Below, piece by piece: positions 51,474 through 60,491 of a stretch of 64,000 nucleotides of DNA. The first letter of the stretch is position 1, and every line of letters starts with the position of its first letter. A model generated the notes under the pieces. The model made no database searches, was not told where the DNA came from, and saw nothing but the letters and a program-made list of their open reading frames with translations. This stretch comes from Cyclobacteriaceae bacterium. Its GTDB lineage: Bacteria; Bacteroidota; Bacteroidia; Cytophagales; Cyclobacteriaceae. The stretch covers positions 434,001 through 498,000 of the forward strand of contig JAHBUC010000002.1 in assembly GCA_019638275.1 (NCBI GenBank). The letters run 5' to 3'. Both the position numbers and the translations under genes were made by a program.

Positions 51474-53276
51474 ATGGCAACCGAAGTAGCAACAAAAAAC
51501 GCAATCAAAGGAGGGGAGTTCCTGATTCGCGAAACGCAGGCACACGAAATCTTCATTCCTGAAGAATTCAATGAAGAACAATTGATGATCAAGCAGCAGT
51601 GCGAGGATTTTTTGAAAAAAGAAATTCATCCACGGCTGGATGAAATTGATTCGATGAAGCATCCGGAGTTGATGCCATCGTTATTGGATAAGGCCGGTGA
51701 ACTGGGTTTGCTGGGTACGTCCGTTCCGCAAGAGCTTGGTGGCTTTGGTATGGATTTCAACACGGCTATGCTTATTGCAGAAGTGTTGGGCGCTGGTCAT
51801 TCATTTGCAGTAGCAATTTCTGCTCACACCGGTATCGGCACGTTGCCAATTCTTTATTATGGAAATGAAGAGCAAAAGAAAAAATACATTCCGAAGTTAG
51901 CTTCAGGTGAATTTAAAGCAGCTTATTGCTTAACCGAACCTGACTCTGGTTCGGATGCCAATTCCGGAAAAACAAAAGCGACACTTACGGCTGACGGAAA
52001 GCATTACATCATCAACGGACAAAAAATGTGGATCACCAACGGTGGCTTTGCCGATGTGTACGTGGTGTTTGCAAAAATCGATAATGACAAAAACCTGAGT
52101 GCGTTTATTGTGGAGAAAGCTTTTGGCGGCATCACCATGAATGAAGAAGAGAAGAAAATGGGTATTAAGGGATCATCAACCCGCCAGATTTTCTTTAACG
52201 ATTGTAAAGTTCCGGTGGAGAATTTACTGAGTGAGCGCGAAAATGGTTTCAAGATTGCTGTTAATATTCTGAACATCGGAAGGATAAAATTGGGTGTTGC
52301 CGCTGTGGGTGGTAGCAAGATGTGCATTTCAACCGCGGTAAATTATTCAAAAGAGCGTAAGCAGTTCGGAACATCAATCGCAAACTTTGGGGCGATCAAA
52401 CACAAAATAGCCGAAATGTGTACGAAGGTGTTTGCATCCGAATCGGCACACTATCGGGCTTCGCAAAATATTGAAGATGCCTATCATGCATTTATCGCGG
52501 GTGGTATGGAGCCTGGAAAAGCAAGGTTGAAATCACTGGAGGAGTTTGCTATTGAATGTGCCATTCTGAAAGTACACGGATCGGAAGTGCTTGACTTTAC
52601 CGTTGATGAAGGTGTTCAGATTTACGGAGGCATGGGCTTTTCGGCTGAAGGCCCGATGGATCGCGCGTACCGCGATGCCCGCATTAACCGGATATTTGAA
52701 GGCACCAATGAAATCAACCGACTGCTTACCATCGATATGATTTTGAAACGCGCCATGAAAGGTTCACTCGACCTGATGAATCCTGCTATGGCGGTTCAGA
52801 AGGAATTAATGTCTATTCCGGATTTTGGCGCGAGCGAAGAAGAGGGCGTTTTTGTGAAGGAGAAAAAAGTACTGGCCAATTTGAAGAAAGCCGGACTGAT
52901 GGTGGCGGGTGCAGCCGTACAAAAGTTCATGATGAAACTTTCTGACGAACAGGAAATACTGATGAACCTAGCTGATATGCTTATTGAAGGATATGTTGCC
53001 GAGTCAACGTTGCTGCGCGTAGAAAAGCTGATCAGTCAGCGCGGAGAGCAGGCGTGCGAACTGCAGAAGGAAATGGCGCTGATTTACCTGCACCATGCTG
53101 TGAACAAGGCGGCCTCAGCAGGTCGTGAGGCCATTGCCTCGTTTGCCGAAGGCGATGAGCAACGCTTAATGCTGATGGGATTGAAGCGCTTCACCAAAAC
53201 AGAAGCCTATAACCTGAAAGAGGCAAGAAGAAAGGTTGCCAATCACGTGATCGAAAAGGGCGCGTATCCTTTCTGA
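51474..53276 (+). CDS. Acyl-CoA dehydrogenase, VLCAD/ACAD9-like
   Basis: 600 residues, longer than the usual 380 because of a C-terminal extension. The dehydrogenase domain holds YCLTEPDSGSDANSGKTKAT, INGQKMWITNGGFADVYVVF and the catalytic glutamate in INRIFEGTNEINRLL near residue 420. The C-terminal 170 residues (helical) are typical of the very-long-chain type, which interacts with membrane or electron-transferring flavoprotein. Start MATEVATKNAIKGGEFLI is taken at ATG 51474; the upstream open frame lies in the palindrome. It carries out the first step of beta-oxidation. Confidence 0.93.
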   Translation: MATEVATKNAIKGGEFLIRETQAHEIFIPEEFNEEQLMIKQQCEDFLKKEIHPRLDEIDSMKHPELMPSLLDKAGELGLLGTSVPQELGGFGMDFNTAMLIAEVLGAGHSFAVAISAHTGIGTLPILYYGNEEQKKKYIPKLASGEFKAAYCLTEPDSGSDANSGKTKATLTADGKHYIINGQKMWITNGGFADVYVVFAKIDNDKNLSAFIVEKAFGGITMNEEEKKMGIKGSSTRQIFFNDCKVPVENLLSERENGFKIAVNILNIGRIKLGVAAVGGSKMCISTAVNYSKERKQFGTSIANFGAIKHKIAEMCTKVFASESAHYRASQNIEDAYHAFIAGGMEPGKARLKSLEEFAIECAILKVHGSEVLDFTVDEGVQIYGGMGFSAEGPMDRAYRDARINRIFEGTNEINRLLTIDMILKRAMKGSLDLMNPAMAVQKELMSIPDFGASEEEGVFVKEKKVLANLKKAGLMVAGAAVQKFMMKLSDEQEILMNLADMLIEGYVAESTLLRVEKLISQRGEQACELQKEMALIYLHHAVNKAASAGREAIASFAEGDEQRLMLMGLKRFTKTEAYNLKEARRKVANHVIEKGAYPF

Positions 53277-53302
53277 TATTATCGTAGAACAAACAAAAAA
53301 TG

Positions 53303-53338
53303 GGGATGCGTTTCTGATTCAGAGCGCATCCCTTTTTT
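53303..53338. terminator. Bidirectional terminator after the beta-oxidation cluster
   Basis: GGGATGCG (53303-53310) pairs with CGCATCCC (53325-53332), followed by TTTTTT. Genes on both sides converge on it. The A-run before the stem serves the minus-strand gene. Confidence 0.85.
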
Positions 53339-54998
53339 ATTGGGAGGACCCAATCAAAGCTTTGATATCTGCTTCGCGTATGGGTTCAGTAAAATCATGA
53401 TGTGCTGATTCAAACGGTTCTCCATGCTTATTTAGCAGAACAAACGAGGGTGTTTTTTTTATTCGGAATTCCTTTGCCAGATCGGATTTACTGCCAATGC
53501 GATAGTTGATTATGCCGTCAGCAAAATGATTGTATCGTAAAACAAACTGATTCCACAACGTTGAATCGTCTTCTACCGAAAGCATCACCACGGTAAGGTT
53601 ATTCCGGTACAGGCGTTGAAGTCGTTTTGCCTCTTCCAATTGCCGTATGCAGGTCAGGTCACAGGAAGAACTCCAAAACACGAGGTAAAGCAATTGCTCG
53701 CCCCGGTTGAAATTTCGGAGCCACGCAAATTTTTCTTCACTGTTGTTCCCTCCATCTGATGTGCTCCACTCATATTTCTGATACCGAACAAACTGAGCAT
53801 TTAACGAAGCGCCACCTCCCAGGTCGCGGATAATTTCATCTTCCAGCGGAGTGGTTTTGAGTATGGTGGCGTTCTTCCAAAAGGCTGAGTCATACGGAAT
53901 TTTACGGAGCTCTTCTTTGCCTGGTAATTTTCCAACAAAGCTTTGCTGCGGGTCGTGTAGAATTTCGGTTGAGACCAATTCAACATGGTATACGTGTGAG
54001 CCACCATCAGGAAAATGACTTTCACCTTCCTGAATGAAATGGTAGGGATAATATTTGTCTTCGTATTTTCGGTAAAAGGCAGCCGTTTCAATGGTGTGAG
54101 CGCCAAATGTTTTCTTTTGTTCAGCTTTAACGATGGCGTGTGTATCGGTAGTAATGTAGAGTGTTCCGGTTGCGTGCGGTCGTTTGAGGTATCCAGAAGT
54201 AGTAAGCACAGAATCTTCTTTGCTGGTGTATCCGATCAGGTAAACTTCCTGCCCATCGTGAACGGTAATCGCATCATAGGAAAAGGTGTAATAATTAAAA
54301 TCTACCTTGAGGTTACTCACCGTGTTATAAAAATCAATTTGTTCCTTTTTCTGGCGATGTTGATAGCCGACTATATCGGCATGAAGAATATTTCCGATGC
54401 CGATGGGTTCGTGGCCTTGTGCCGCTATTGTTTTATCCAGACTTCTGCGCAGTTGTGTTACGCGTATTCCTTCCCGCTCGCCTGCTGTTGTTTGTGAGCC
54501 CTTGTAGCCAGAGGGCTTCCACACATCTACAAAAGCTTCAATCAGCCGGCCATACGCAGCGTCATCCTTACAGTAATGCCGATAGAAAAATTTTTGCAGG
54601 TGTGGCTTGTTATCGTAATTGTGTTGGGTGCTGGCAAGTGCTTTTCGTACAATCCTTGCAGGATCAACCGGTTTGCGTTTGGTTACGATGATTTCGCGCA
54701 GTTGAATAATGGTGGGCTTCAGTTCAATCACCACCAAGTCTTCAACAGAATTAATGAGTTGTGACTCATACCCGACACAGGAAATTTTTATAGAAAAGGG
54801 CTCGGTAATGTTCAGTGAAAATTGTCCGTTCAGGTTTGAGCTTGTTCCCTTTGACGTACCCACAATACCGATAGATGCAAAAGGCACCGGCTCACCCGTT
54901 TGTTTGTCGACCACACGGCCTTCAATTACCTGCTGCGAAAACGCAGGTGAACTGATAACCAGGATTAGCAGTAACCAACGGTACATAGTTCTTCTCAA
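53337..54998 (-). CDS. Carboxypeptidase-regulatory-like / thioredoxin fusion protein
   Basis: 553 residues. Signal peptide (WLLLILVISSPAFSQ), then a carboxypeptidase-D regulatory-like domain (VIEGRVVDKQTGEPVPFASI; SSNLNGQFSLNI), a middle region of the kind found in DUF5686/TonB-plug-associated Bacteroidetes proteins (KRKPVDPARIVRKALASTQH), and a C-terminal thioredoxin fold (about residues 410-553) with YLVFWSSSCDLTCIRQLEEA. The redox cysteines are spaced CxxxC, as in Sco proteins, rather than CxxC as in TlpA. The cis-proline loop is IKKTPSFVLLN. Location: periplasm or outer membrane. Start MRRTM or MYRW is undecided. Confidence 0.8.
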   Translation of the reverse strand: MRRTMYRWLLLILVISSPAFSQQVIEGRVVDKQTGEPVPFASIGIVGTSKGTSSNLNGQFSLNITEPFSIKISCVGYESQLINSVEDLVVIELKPTIIQLREIIVTKRKPVDPARIVRKALASTQHNYDNKPHLQKFFYRHYCKDDAAYGRLIEAFVDVWKPSGYKGSQTTAGEREGIRVTQLRRSLDKTIAAQGHEPIGIGNILHADIVGYQHRQKKEQIDFYNTVSNLKVDFNYYTFSYDAITVHDGQEVYLIGYTSKEDSVLTTSGYLKRPHATGTLYITTDTHAIVKAEQKKTFGAHTIETAAFYRKYEDKYYPYHFIQEGESHFPDGGSHVYHVELVSTEILHDPQQSFVGKLPGKEELRKIPYDSAFWKNATILKTTPLEDEIIRDLGGGASLNAQFVRYQKYEWSTSDGGNNSEEKFAWLRNFNRGEQLLYLVFWSSSCDLTCIRQLEEAKRLQRLYRNNLTVVMLSVEDDSTLWNQFVLRYNHFADGIINYRIGSKSDLAKEFRIKKTPSFVLLNKHGEPFESAHHDFTEPIREADIKALIGSSQ

Positions 54999-55243
54999 AA
55001 ATTTAGGTTAGGCTTAAGCGCCATTGCAATATGGCAAATGTTAACCGATTAAAAATCGTTCAACATACAAGCGGGTTAATGATTAAAATCAGCGGGCGCC
55101 TCCCACAAAAGCGTACATATGAGGTGTTCAAATGCGAACGAAAATCGCCTGTGTGAGTCTGAATTTCCTTTAAAATCGGGCGCAAAGCGTATTTTTTAAA
55201 AGTGGAAGGATTTTGGCAGGCCAATCATCAAACTCAAACACCT

Positions 55244-55570
55244 ATGGCCAAATCAACCTCAACCGCGCTCATTGTTATTGTATTGATACTCACGTTTCCG
55301 ATATGGATCGGACTGGCCGGAGGCATATTCGGTTTGGTTGTTGGGTTGTTCGGTGCAGCGATTGGAATTATTGCTGGAATTTTTGGCGCAATAGGTGGGA
55401 TACTCGGTGCCATCGTTGGCATTATTGGAGAATTGTTCGGCTGGATTTTTGGCGGAATATTCAATTGCGATTTTTATTACCCGCACGTTTCTTTTCCGCG
55501 GCCGCTAACCTTGCTGGTGATCATTCTGGTAGTGGTGCTGATTACCCGATCGAAAAAAGCTCAGGGTTAA
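55244..55570 (+). CDS. Glycine-zipper membrane protein of unknown function
   Basis: 108 residues from ATG 55244; the frame continues upstream to 55202, but the signal-like start is here. Almost the whole sequence is hydrophobic and glycine-rich: GLAGGIFGLVVGLFGAAIGI, then IAGIFGAIGGILGAIVG, with glycines every 3-4 residues (GxxxG ladders). A second helix (PLTLLVIILVVVLI) follows a short polar loop with one cysteine. Glycine zippers drive packing of helices into channels or bundles. No family recognised. It overlaps the next (minus) gene by 4 bases, tail to tail. Confidence 0.65.
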   Translation: MAKSTSTALIVIVLILTFPIWIGLAGGIFGLVVGLFGAAIGIIAGIFGAIGGILGAIVGIIGELFGWIFGGIFNCDFYYPHVSFPRPLTLLVIILVVVLITRSKKAQG

Positions 55571-55953
55571 GTAGACGGGTGTTTGTTGTAAAGCGCGGGG
55601 TTTAAAAAGTAGTGGCTGTATACGGGATACCGTCTGATAGCTTTTAATACAGGACGTTTCCCTTCAGCAAACTCAACTACGTAGTAAAATTCAAATCCTT
55701 TTTCCACCCGGATTTCCTTGCGCACCATGTACCACTCCTTATCATACGGGTTAAGCACTTTTACCTCAACCTTGAATAACCCGGGGTTGCTTTTAATGCG
55801 CACAAATTTTTCAGGTTGTTTGTTGTACAGCTTTCCGTTTACATACACCTGCATGGTGGAGGCTTTTGCAGTTTGAATGGCAATACTGGAGGAGTATGCC
55901 AACAACGATAGGGAGCTTGCCATCAGGGTCATCATCAATACCAACTTCTTCAT
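55567..55953 (-). CDS. Small exported protein of unknown function
   Basis: 128 residues. A signal peptide (MMTLMASSLSLLAYS) is followed by a beta-rich domain: MQVYVNGKLYNKQPEKFVRI, then LFKVEVKVLNPYDKEWYMVR and EFYYVVEFAEGKRPVLKAIR. Many aromatic residues. It is convergent with the glycine-zipper gene. No family recognised. Confidence 0.65.
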   Translation of the reverse strand: MKKLVLMMTLMASSLSLLAYSSSIAIQTAKASTMQVYVNGKLYNKQPEKFVRIKSNPGLFKVEVKVLNPYDKEWYMVRKEIRVEKGFEFYYVVEFAEGKRPVLKAIRRYPVYSHYFLNPALYNKHPST

Positions 55954-56077
55954 AATCCACGTATTTGTTTAGGTTCTGCAAGCATCATGCCAGCGCCAAA
56001 GTCATTCATTTTTGATTACAACGAGGGAATCAAAAAGTAAGTTGCGGTCTTTCAGGAAGCTGCATGTATGATCTTAA

Positions 56078-57052
56078 TCATTCTATGCGTAATTCCCGCT
56101 TGAAACCAACAATAAAGTTGCGAAGAGCCTGTTGCCAGGTTACATCGGCATCCCATTTTGTTCCTAAAAACACATTATTAAACTCAATTTGGCGCGCATA
56201 AAATTTATAAACCGGTGTTTCGGCAGGTATGGTTTTTAACTGTTCGGCACCATTTGGATAGGTTACCGAAACCAATGCTGTTTCAGCTTCGCGAACTTCA
56301 TAGCCCAAAAGTTCTTTGGCTACCGGCCCGCGTGAATGCACAAACCGCAGGATGTAAAACATACCCTGTTTTCGTAACTCGGGTTCAGGAACAGAAGCGT
56401 CAACCAGTGAATATTTGAACGGATACAATTTCATGATCTCTTCAAGCTCACCATCGCGCTCGTCTCCGAATTTTTGTACGGCTAACCGGTCAACTTTCAA
56501 ATCAGTAGCAAAAGCTTCTGTACGCCTGGCCGTAAGTACAGTTACCGACAACCGCAATTCCGGTCTTTCACTGATTAATAAATTTTCCTTTTTATAAGAA
56601 CCTACCGCAGTGCTATACAACACCCGAAGCGGCTCTTTCAGGTAAGCATCCGAAGCGGTCCATGCACCTTGTCCGGCCTCAACAAAAGTGGGCTTACCAT
56701 TGAATGTGGTTATTTTCAGGTGATAGGCATTATTGGCTTTGCTGAAGAGAACAAGACAATTGATTTCCCGATTCGTAAAATACTGACTGAAAGCCGATGA
56801 AACATCTGCTCCGGCAAACACCCGGTCGGTTTCGAAATACACAACGGCATCAACTCCAGCCCGGATCAAGCCTGCATGTATTTCGTTAATCTCTTTTGCG
56901 GTGAATGAAGGATCGTAGATAACGGCCGAACGGGTGCTTAGAATTTTTTCAGGCAGCGGGGCATTGGGTGTTAAGTTTTCGAGAGCAGCCCGATTACCCA
57001 CTTGCGCTGCTGCAAGGAATGAGACAAATACAAAAAACAGCGTAACCTTCAT
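56078..57052 (-). CDS. Exported protein of unknown function
   Basis: 324 residues. Signal peptide (VTLFFVFVSFLAAAQ), then a domain that starts ENLTPNAPLPEKILSTRSAV and has alternating strands and helices (FTAKEINEIHAGLIRAGVDA, EINCLVLFSKANNAYHLKIT). The last part (VSVTYPNGAEQLKTIPAETP, then TWQQALRNFIVGFKRELRIE) is beta-rich and ends in a helix. I do not recognise the family. It lies next to the Rieske protein gene on the same strand, 38 bases apart. Confidence 0.7.
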   Translation of the reverse strand: MKVTLFFVFVSFLAAAQVGNRAALENLTPNAPLPEKILSTRSAVIYDPSFTAKEINEIHAGLIRAGVDAVVYFETDRVFAGADVSSAFSQYFTNREINCLVLFSKANNAYHLKITTFNGKPTFVEAGQGAWTASDAYLKEPLRVLYSTAVGSYKKENLLISERPELRLSVTVLTARRTEAFATDLKVDRLAVQKFGDERDGELEEIMKLYPFKYSLVDASVPEPELRKQGMFYILRFVHSRGPVAKELLGYEVREAETALVSVTYPNGAEQLKTIPAETPVYKFYARQIEFNNVFLGTKWDADVTWQQALRNFIVGFKRELRIE

Positions 57053-57090
57053 GGCTTCAATAAACGAAAAAATATAACGTATAGTACACC

Positions 57091-57414
57091 TTAAAAAATA
57101 CCGATAAACAATCCGTTGCTTTCAACTTTAACCGGATAGGTTATCAGATCGGCTGAGCGGGAAGAACACTCCCTGCCGTTTTGCAGTGAAAACCTGTAGT
57201 TGTGCCAGGGGCAGATCACTTCGCCCAGGTAATTTACCATGCCCTTGCTTAGCGACTCGCCATTGTGCGTGCACCTATCCTGCACGGCAAAAAACTGATT
57301 TTGTCGTTTCACCAAGCATATGCGTTTTTCACCGATCAGTACCAGTTGTGGTTTGTCGGACTGAATACGCGACTGGGCTTCTTCCATGCTGCTGAAAATT
57401 TTAATCCACTGCAT
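57091..57414 (-). CDS. Rieske [2Fe-2S] ferredoxin
   Basis: 107 residues. Cluster ligands: CTHNGESLSKG (C and H) and CPWHNYRFSL (C and H) near residues 49-76, matching CxH-x16-CxxH. No signal peptide, so it is a soluble Rieske ferredoxin such as those serving small-subunit nitrite reductases or oxygenases. The N-terminal WIKIFSSMEEAQSRIQSDKP is a regulatory-free entry strand. Partner enzyme not found nearby. Confidence 0.9.
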   Translation of the reverse strand: MQWIKIFSSMEEAQSRIQSDKPQLVLIGEKRICLVKRQNQFFAVQDRCTHNGESLSKGMVNYLGEVICPWHNYRFSLQNGRECSSRSADLITYPVKVESNGLFIGIF

Positions 57415-57424
57415 ACAAATCAGC

Positions 57425-57455
57425 TTTGGCGAAGATCACCTTTTTTCTATCTTGA
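57425..57455 (+). promoter_or_regulatory. Promoter of the M20 hydrolase gene
   Basis: TTTG at 57425-57428, 19 bases, then TATCTTGA at 57448-57455, 19 bases above ATG 57475. Two of eight -7 positions differ from consensus. Confidence 0.5.
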
Positions 57456-57474
57456 TTCAAATCCAAACATACCT

Positions 57475-58776
57475 ATGATGAAATTTGTACCGATTGCTGT
57501 GTTGTTTGTCGTTACCCTTACCCTTCACGCACAAACACCCGCCAAGCTCCAAACCAAGATTGATCAACAAGCTGTTTCGCTTGAGCAAAAAGTAATTGAG
57601 TGGCGCAGGCATTTTCATCAATATCCTGAACTTTCAAACCGTGAAACGAAAACCGCACAAAAAGTTGCGGAACATTTAAAAGCCCTGGGCCTTGAAGTAC
57701 AAACCGGTGTGGCGCACACAGGCGTGGTTGGGTTGTTGCGCACCGGTAAGCCGGGACCGGTAATTGCGCTTCGAGCCGATATGGATGCGCTGCCGGTTAC
57801 GGAACGCAACAGCTTGCCGTTTGCCTCGAAAGAAAAGGCAGTTTTCAACGGACAGGAGACCGGTGTAATGCATGCTTGCGGTCATGATACACACGTTGCC
57901 ATTTTGATGGCCGTTGCTGAAATATTATCGAAGAACAAAAGTGAACTGAAGGGCACCATTAAATTTATTTTTCAACCGGCTGAAGAAGGCGCACCTGCCG
58001 GTGAAGAAGGTGGTGCGGATTTGATGGTGAAAGAAGGTGTGCTGGAAAACCCAAAACCCGATGTGATCTTTGGTTTGCACATTAACTCCATTACTCCGTT
58101 GGGTATGATTACGTATCGGCCCGCAGGCACCATGGCCGCATCGGATTGGTTTTCTATAAAAGTAAAAGGTGTTCAGGCACACGGAGCCTACCCGTGGAAA
58201 AGCGTTGACCCGATTGTGGTTTCGGCACAGATCATTACCGGGTTACAAACCATTGTGAGCAGACAAACAGAACTTACCAAAGAAGCGGCTGTGATTACCA
58301 TTGGAAGAATTCAGGCAGGTATTCGCGAAAACATTATTCCGGAAGAAGCATTCATGGCCGGTACCATCCGCACACTGGATGAGGGTATGCAGGATAACAT
58401 TCATGAGAAGATACGATTAACCGCTACCAAGATTGCGGAGAGCGCAGGTGCAACAGCGGAAGTGAACATTACCAAAATGACACCGATCACGTACAACGAT
58501 CCAGCCCTGACAGAAAAAATGGTAGGCAGTTTACAAAAGGCAGCGGGAGTAGATAAGGTAGTACGCATCAATGCAGTAACTGGCGCAGAAGACTTTGCGT
58601 TCTATCAGAAAAAAATTCCAGGATTTTTCTTTTTTATAGGAGCCATGCCACCCGATCAGGATCCGGCTAAAGCACCCGCACACCACACGCCCGACTTCAT
58701 GATTGACGAACGCGCCATGCTTACCGGACTAAAGGCAATGCTGAACGTGACGGTGGATTATATGTATGCGAAATAG
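57475..58776 (+). CDS. Exported M20 family amidohydrolase
   Basis: 433 residues from ATG 57475 or 57478. The signal peptide is VPIAVLFVVTLTLHAQ. The metal and catalytic motifs are IALRADMDALPVTERN, MHACGHDTHVAILMAVAEIL and IFQPAEEGAPAGEEGGADLM, typical of IAA-amino acid hydrolase or hippurate hydrolase-like enzymes; the dimerisation domain contains GVQAHGAYPWKSVDPIV. These hydrolyse N-acyl or amide-linked amino acids, here probably in the periplasm. The open frame continues upstream to 57265 but overlaps the promoter and the Rieske gene. Confidence 0.92.
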   Translation: MMKFVPIAVLFVVTLTLHAQTPAKLQTKIDQQAVSLEQKVIEWRRHFHQYPELSNRETKTAQKVAEHLKALGLEVQTGVAHTGVVGLLRTGKPGPVIALRADMDALPVTERNSLPFASKEKAVFNGQETGVMHACGHDTHVAILMAVAEILSKNKSELKGTIKFIFQPAEEGAPAGEEGGADLMVKEGVLENPKPDVIFGLHINSITPLGMITYRPAGTMAASDWFSIKVKGVQAHGAYPWKSVDPIVVSAQIITGLQTIVSRQTELTKEAAVITIGRIQAGIRENIIPEEAFMAGTIRTLDEGMQDNIHEKIRLTATKIAESAGATAEVNITKMTPITYNDPALTEKMVGSLQKAAGVDKVVRINAVTGAEDFAFYQKKIPGFFFFIGAMPPDQDPAKAPAHHTPDFMIDERAMLTGLKAMLNVTVDYMYAK

Positions 58777-58813
58777 TTGATGATGAACTAAGGTGCTATA
58801 TACACGCGAGGCA

Positions 58814-58844
58814 TTCTTTGCGCCTCAGCGTCTCTGCGGTAAAG
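58814..58844 (+). repeat. Dispersed-type repeat TTTGCGCCTCAGCG + TCTCTGCGGTAAAG
   Basis: A short sequence of the type CTTTGCGCCTCAGCGTCTCTGCGG is common as a dispersed intergenic repeat in many bacterial genomes. Only one copy lies in this window, so the call rests on recognition. It is between the M20 and the lipoprotein gene. Confidence 0.4.
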
Positions 58845-58870
58845 ATGAAACCAGCTAAGTTTCGATTACG

Positions 58871-59248
58871 TCAATTCGTAGGCGTAAAAACTGCCTCCTT
58901 AACACACGTAATCTTCACCGTTTTTCCAGCCATACACACGGTAGCAAAATCGTTTCGTTCTTCATAACCAATCATAACCATCTTGCCATCCACGTAATCA
59001 AAATTGTATAGCGGATCTTCCGTTACTTCTTTGGGCAGCGGAGGGGTGCCACACCAACCGATATCCCAAACGGGAATTAATCGTGTGCCGTCATTCAGTT
59101 CAAACACAAACCCGCAACCATCCAATCCGGTAAGATCACGAACCACAGCTGGTACCGTACAACCTTCAGGCATAGGATCTGTGCCGCATTGAAAGGCCGT
59201 TCCCATTAACGTGCTCAGGAGTATAATCGCCAGACTTAAACGTTTCAT
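58871..59248 (-). CDS. Small lipoprotein of unknown function
   Basis: 125 residues. The signal ends at a plausible lipobox (MGTAFQC). The mature part has six or so cysteines (EGCTVPAVV, LDGCGFVF, GWCGTPPL, TVCMAGKTVKITCVKEA) and the phrase LTGLDGCGFVFELNDGTRLI. The cysteines suggest disulphide bonds in the periplasm. I do not recognise the family. Confidence 0.7.
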   Translation of the reverse strand: MKRLSLAIILLSTLMGTAFQCGTDPMPEGCTVPAVVRDLTGLDGCGFVFELNDGTRLIPVWDIGWCGTPPLPKEVTEDPLYNFDYVDGKMVMIGYEERNDFATVCMAGKTVKITCVKEAVFTPTN

Positions 59249-59306
59249 AGATTTTCCGTTTGAGCTTTAGACACAGGAAGGGTGAGTAAAGTTGTAAGAA
59301 GCAGCT

Positions 59307-60491
59307 TTACACCACATAAAGTACCAACCCCTTCAGGTATTCACCTTCCGGGTGACTCATGGAAACAGGATGATCGGCAGGTTGTGAAAGCAGATGCAAC
59401 ACTTTCACTTCGCGACCCGCTTGAATCGCAGCTGAAGCAACCGTATCGTAAAACAATTGTTTGTCGACTACTTGTGAGCAGGAGAACGTAAAAATAATGC
59501 CACCGCTTTTAATCACTTTCATCGCCTCAGCATTGAGGCGTTGATACCCTTTTACTGCCTGGTGGCGCGCATCGCGGTGCTTGGCAAAGGCAGGCGGATC
59601 AAGAATAATTAAGTCGTATTGATTTTCTTTTCCTTTCAGAAAGTCGAAGGTATCCGTAGCCACGCAGGCATGTTGTTCAGCATCGAAACCGTTGAGTTCA
59701 ATGTTTTTTCGGGTGAGGTCGATTGCTTTTTCGGAAGCATCAACGGAATGCACCAGGTTGGCTCCGGCCTTTAATGCGTACACCGAAAATCCACCGGTGT
59801 AGCAAAAGGTATTCAACACATTTTTTCCGTTGACAAACTCACCCAGCAGTTTTCGGTTTTCACGTTGGTCGAGGAAGAAGCCGGTTTTTTGTCCTTCCAC
59901 AAAATCGACAAGAAATTTATGATTGTGTTCGAGAATAATTTGCTGACCGGAAATTTCGCCAAATAAAAAACCATCTTGTTGTGCAGCTTTCACTTTATCG
60001 GGCAACGTGGCACGACTCTTATAATAGATAGCTTGCAGACGATCAGCGAAAATTATTTTCAACGCCTCAGCAATACGTTCACTGTCTTTGTGCATGCCTG
60101 ACGAATGCGCCTGCACCACCGCAACCCGATCGTATACATCAACGATGAGTCCGGGTAGTCCGTCACCTTCTCCATGAATCAAGCGAAAGGCATTTGTATG
60201 CGTAGCTGGTAACCCTACACTTTTTCTTAACGAAAGCGCACCACTGAATTTTTCGATCCAGAAATTTTCGGTTGGCTTATCTGAACCAAACAACAAAATG
60301 CGAATGGCAATGCTGCCTTGCTGATAGTGACCAAAGCAAAGTGTTGATCCTTTGTGATCGCACACTTCAACCCAATCACCTTCTTGTACGCTGGAGTCAA
60401 GCTGATGAATGCCTCCTGAAAAAATCCACGGATGCTTGCGCAGTACAGATTGCTCCCTTCCTTTTTTTAAAACTACTTTTCCGCTTATCAT
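59307..60491 (-). CDS. RlmI-like 23S rRNA cytosine C5-methyltransferase
   Basis: 394 residues. The N-terminal PUA-type domain (GKVVLKKGREQSVLRKHPW, then VEVCDHKGSTLCFGHYQQG) binds RNA, followed by a Rossmann methyltransferase: FCYTGGFSVYALKAGANLVH near residue 230, LIILDPPAFAKHRDAR and GIIFTFSCSQVVDKQLF. The DPPAF motif and the final cysteine are the RlmI/YccW signature; the E. coli enzyme makes m5C1962 of 23S rRNA. Its start overlaps the stop of the neighbouring DUF6265 gene by 4 bases. Confidence 0.9.
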   Translation of the reverse strand: MISGKVVLKKGREQSVLRKHPWIFSGGIHQLDSSVQEGDWVEVCDHKGSTLCFGHYQQGSIAIRILLFGSDKPTENFWIEKFSGALSLRKSVGLPATHTNAFRLIHGEGDGLPGLIVDVYDRVAVVQAHSSGMHKDSERIAEALKIIFADRLQAIYYKSRATLPDKVKAAQQDGFLFGEISGQQIILEHNHKFLVDFVEGQKTGFFLDQRENRKLLGEFVNGKNVLNTFCYTGGFSVYALKAGANLVHSVDASEKAIDLTRKNIELNGFDAEQHACVATDTFDFLKGKENQYDLIILDPPAFAKHRDARHQAVKGYQRLNAEAMKVIKSGGIIFTFSCSQVVDKQLFYDTVASAAIQAGREVKVLHLLSQPADHPVSMSHPEGEYLKGLVLYVV

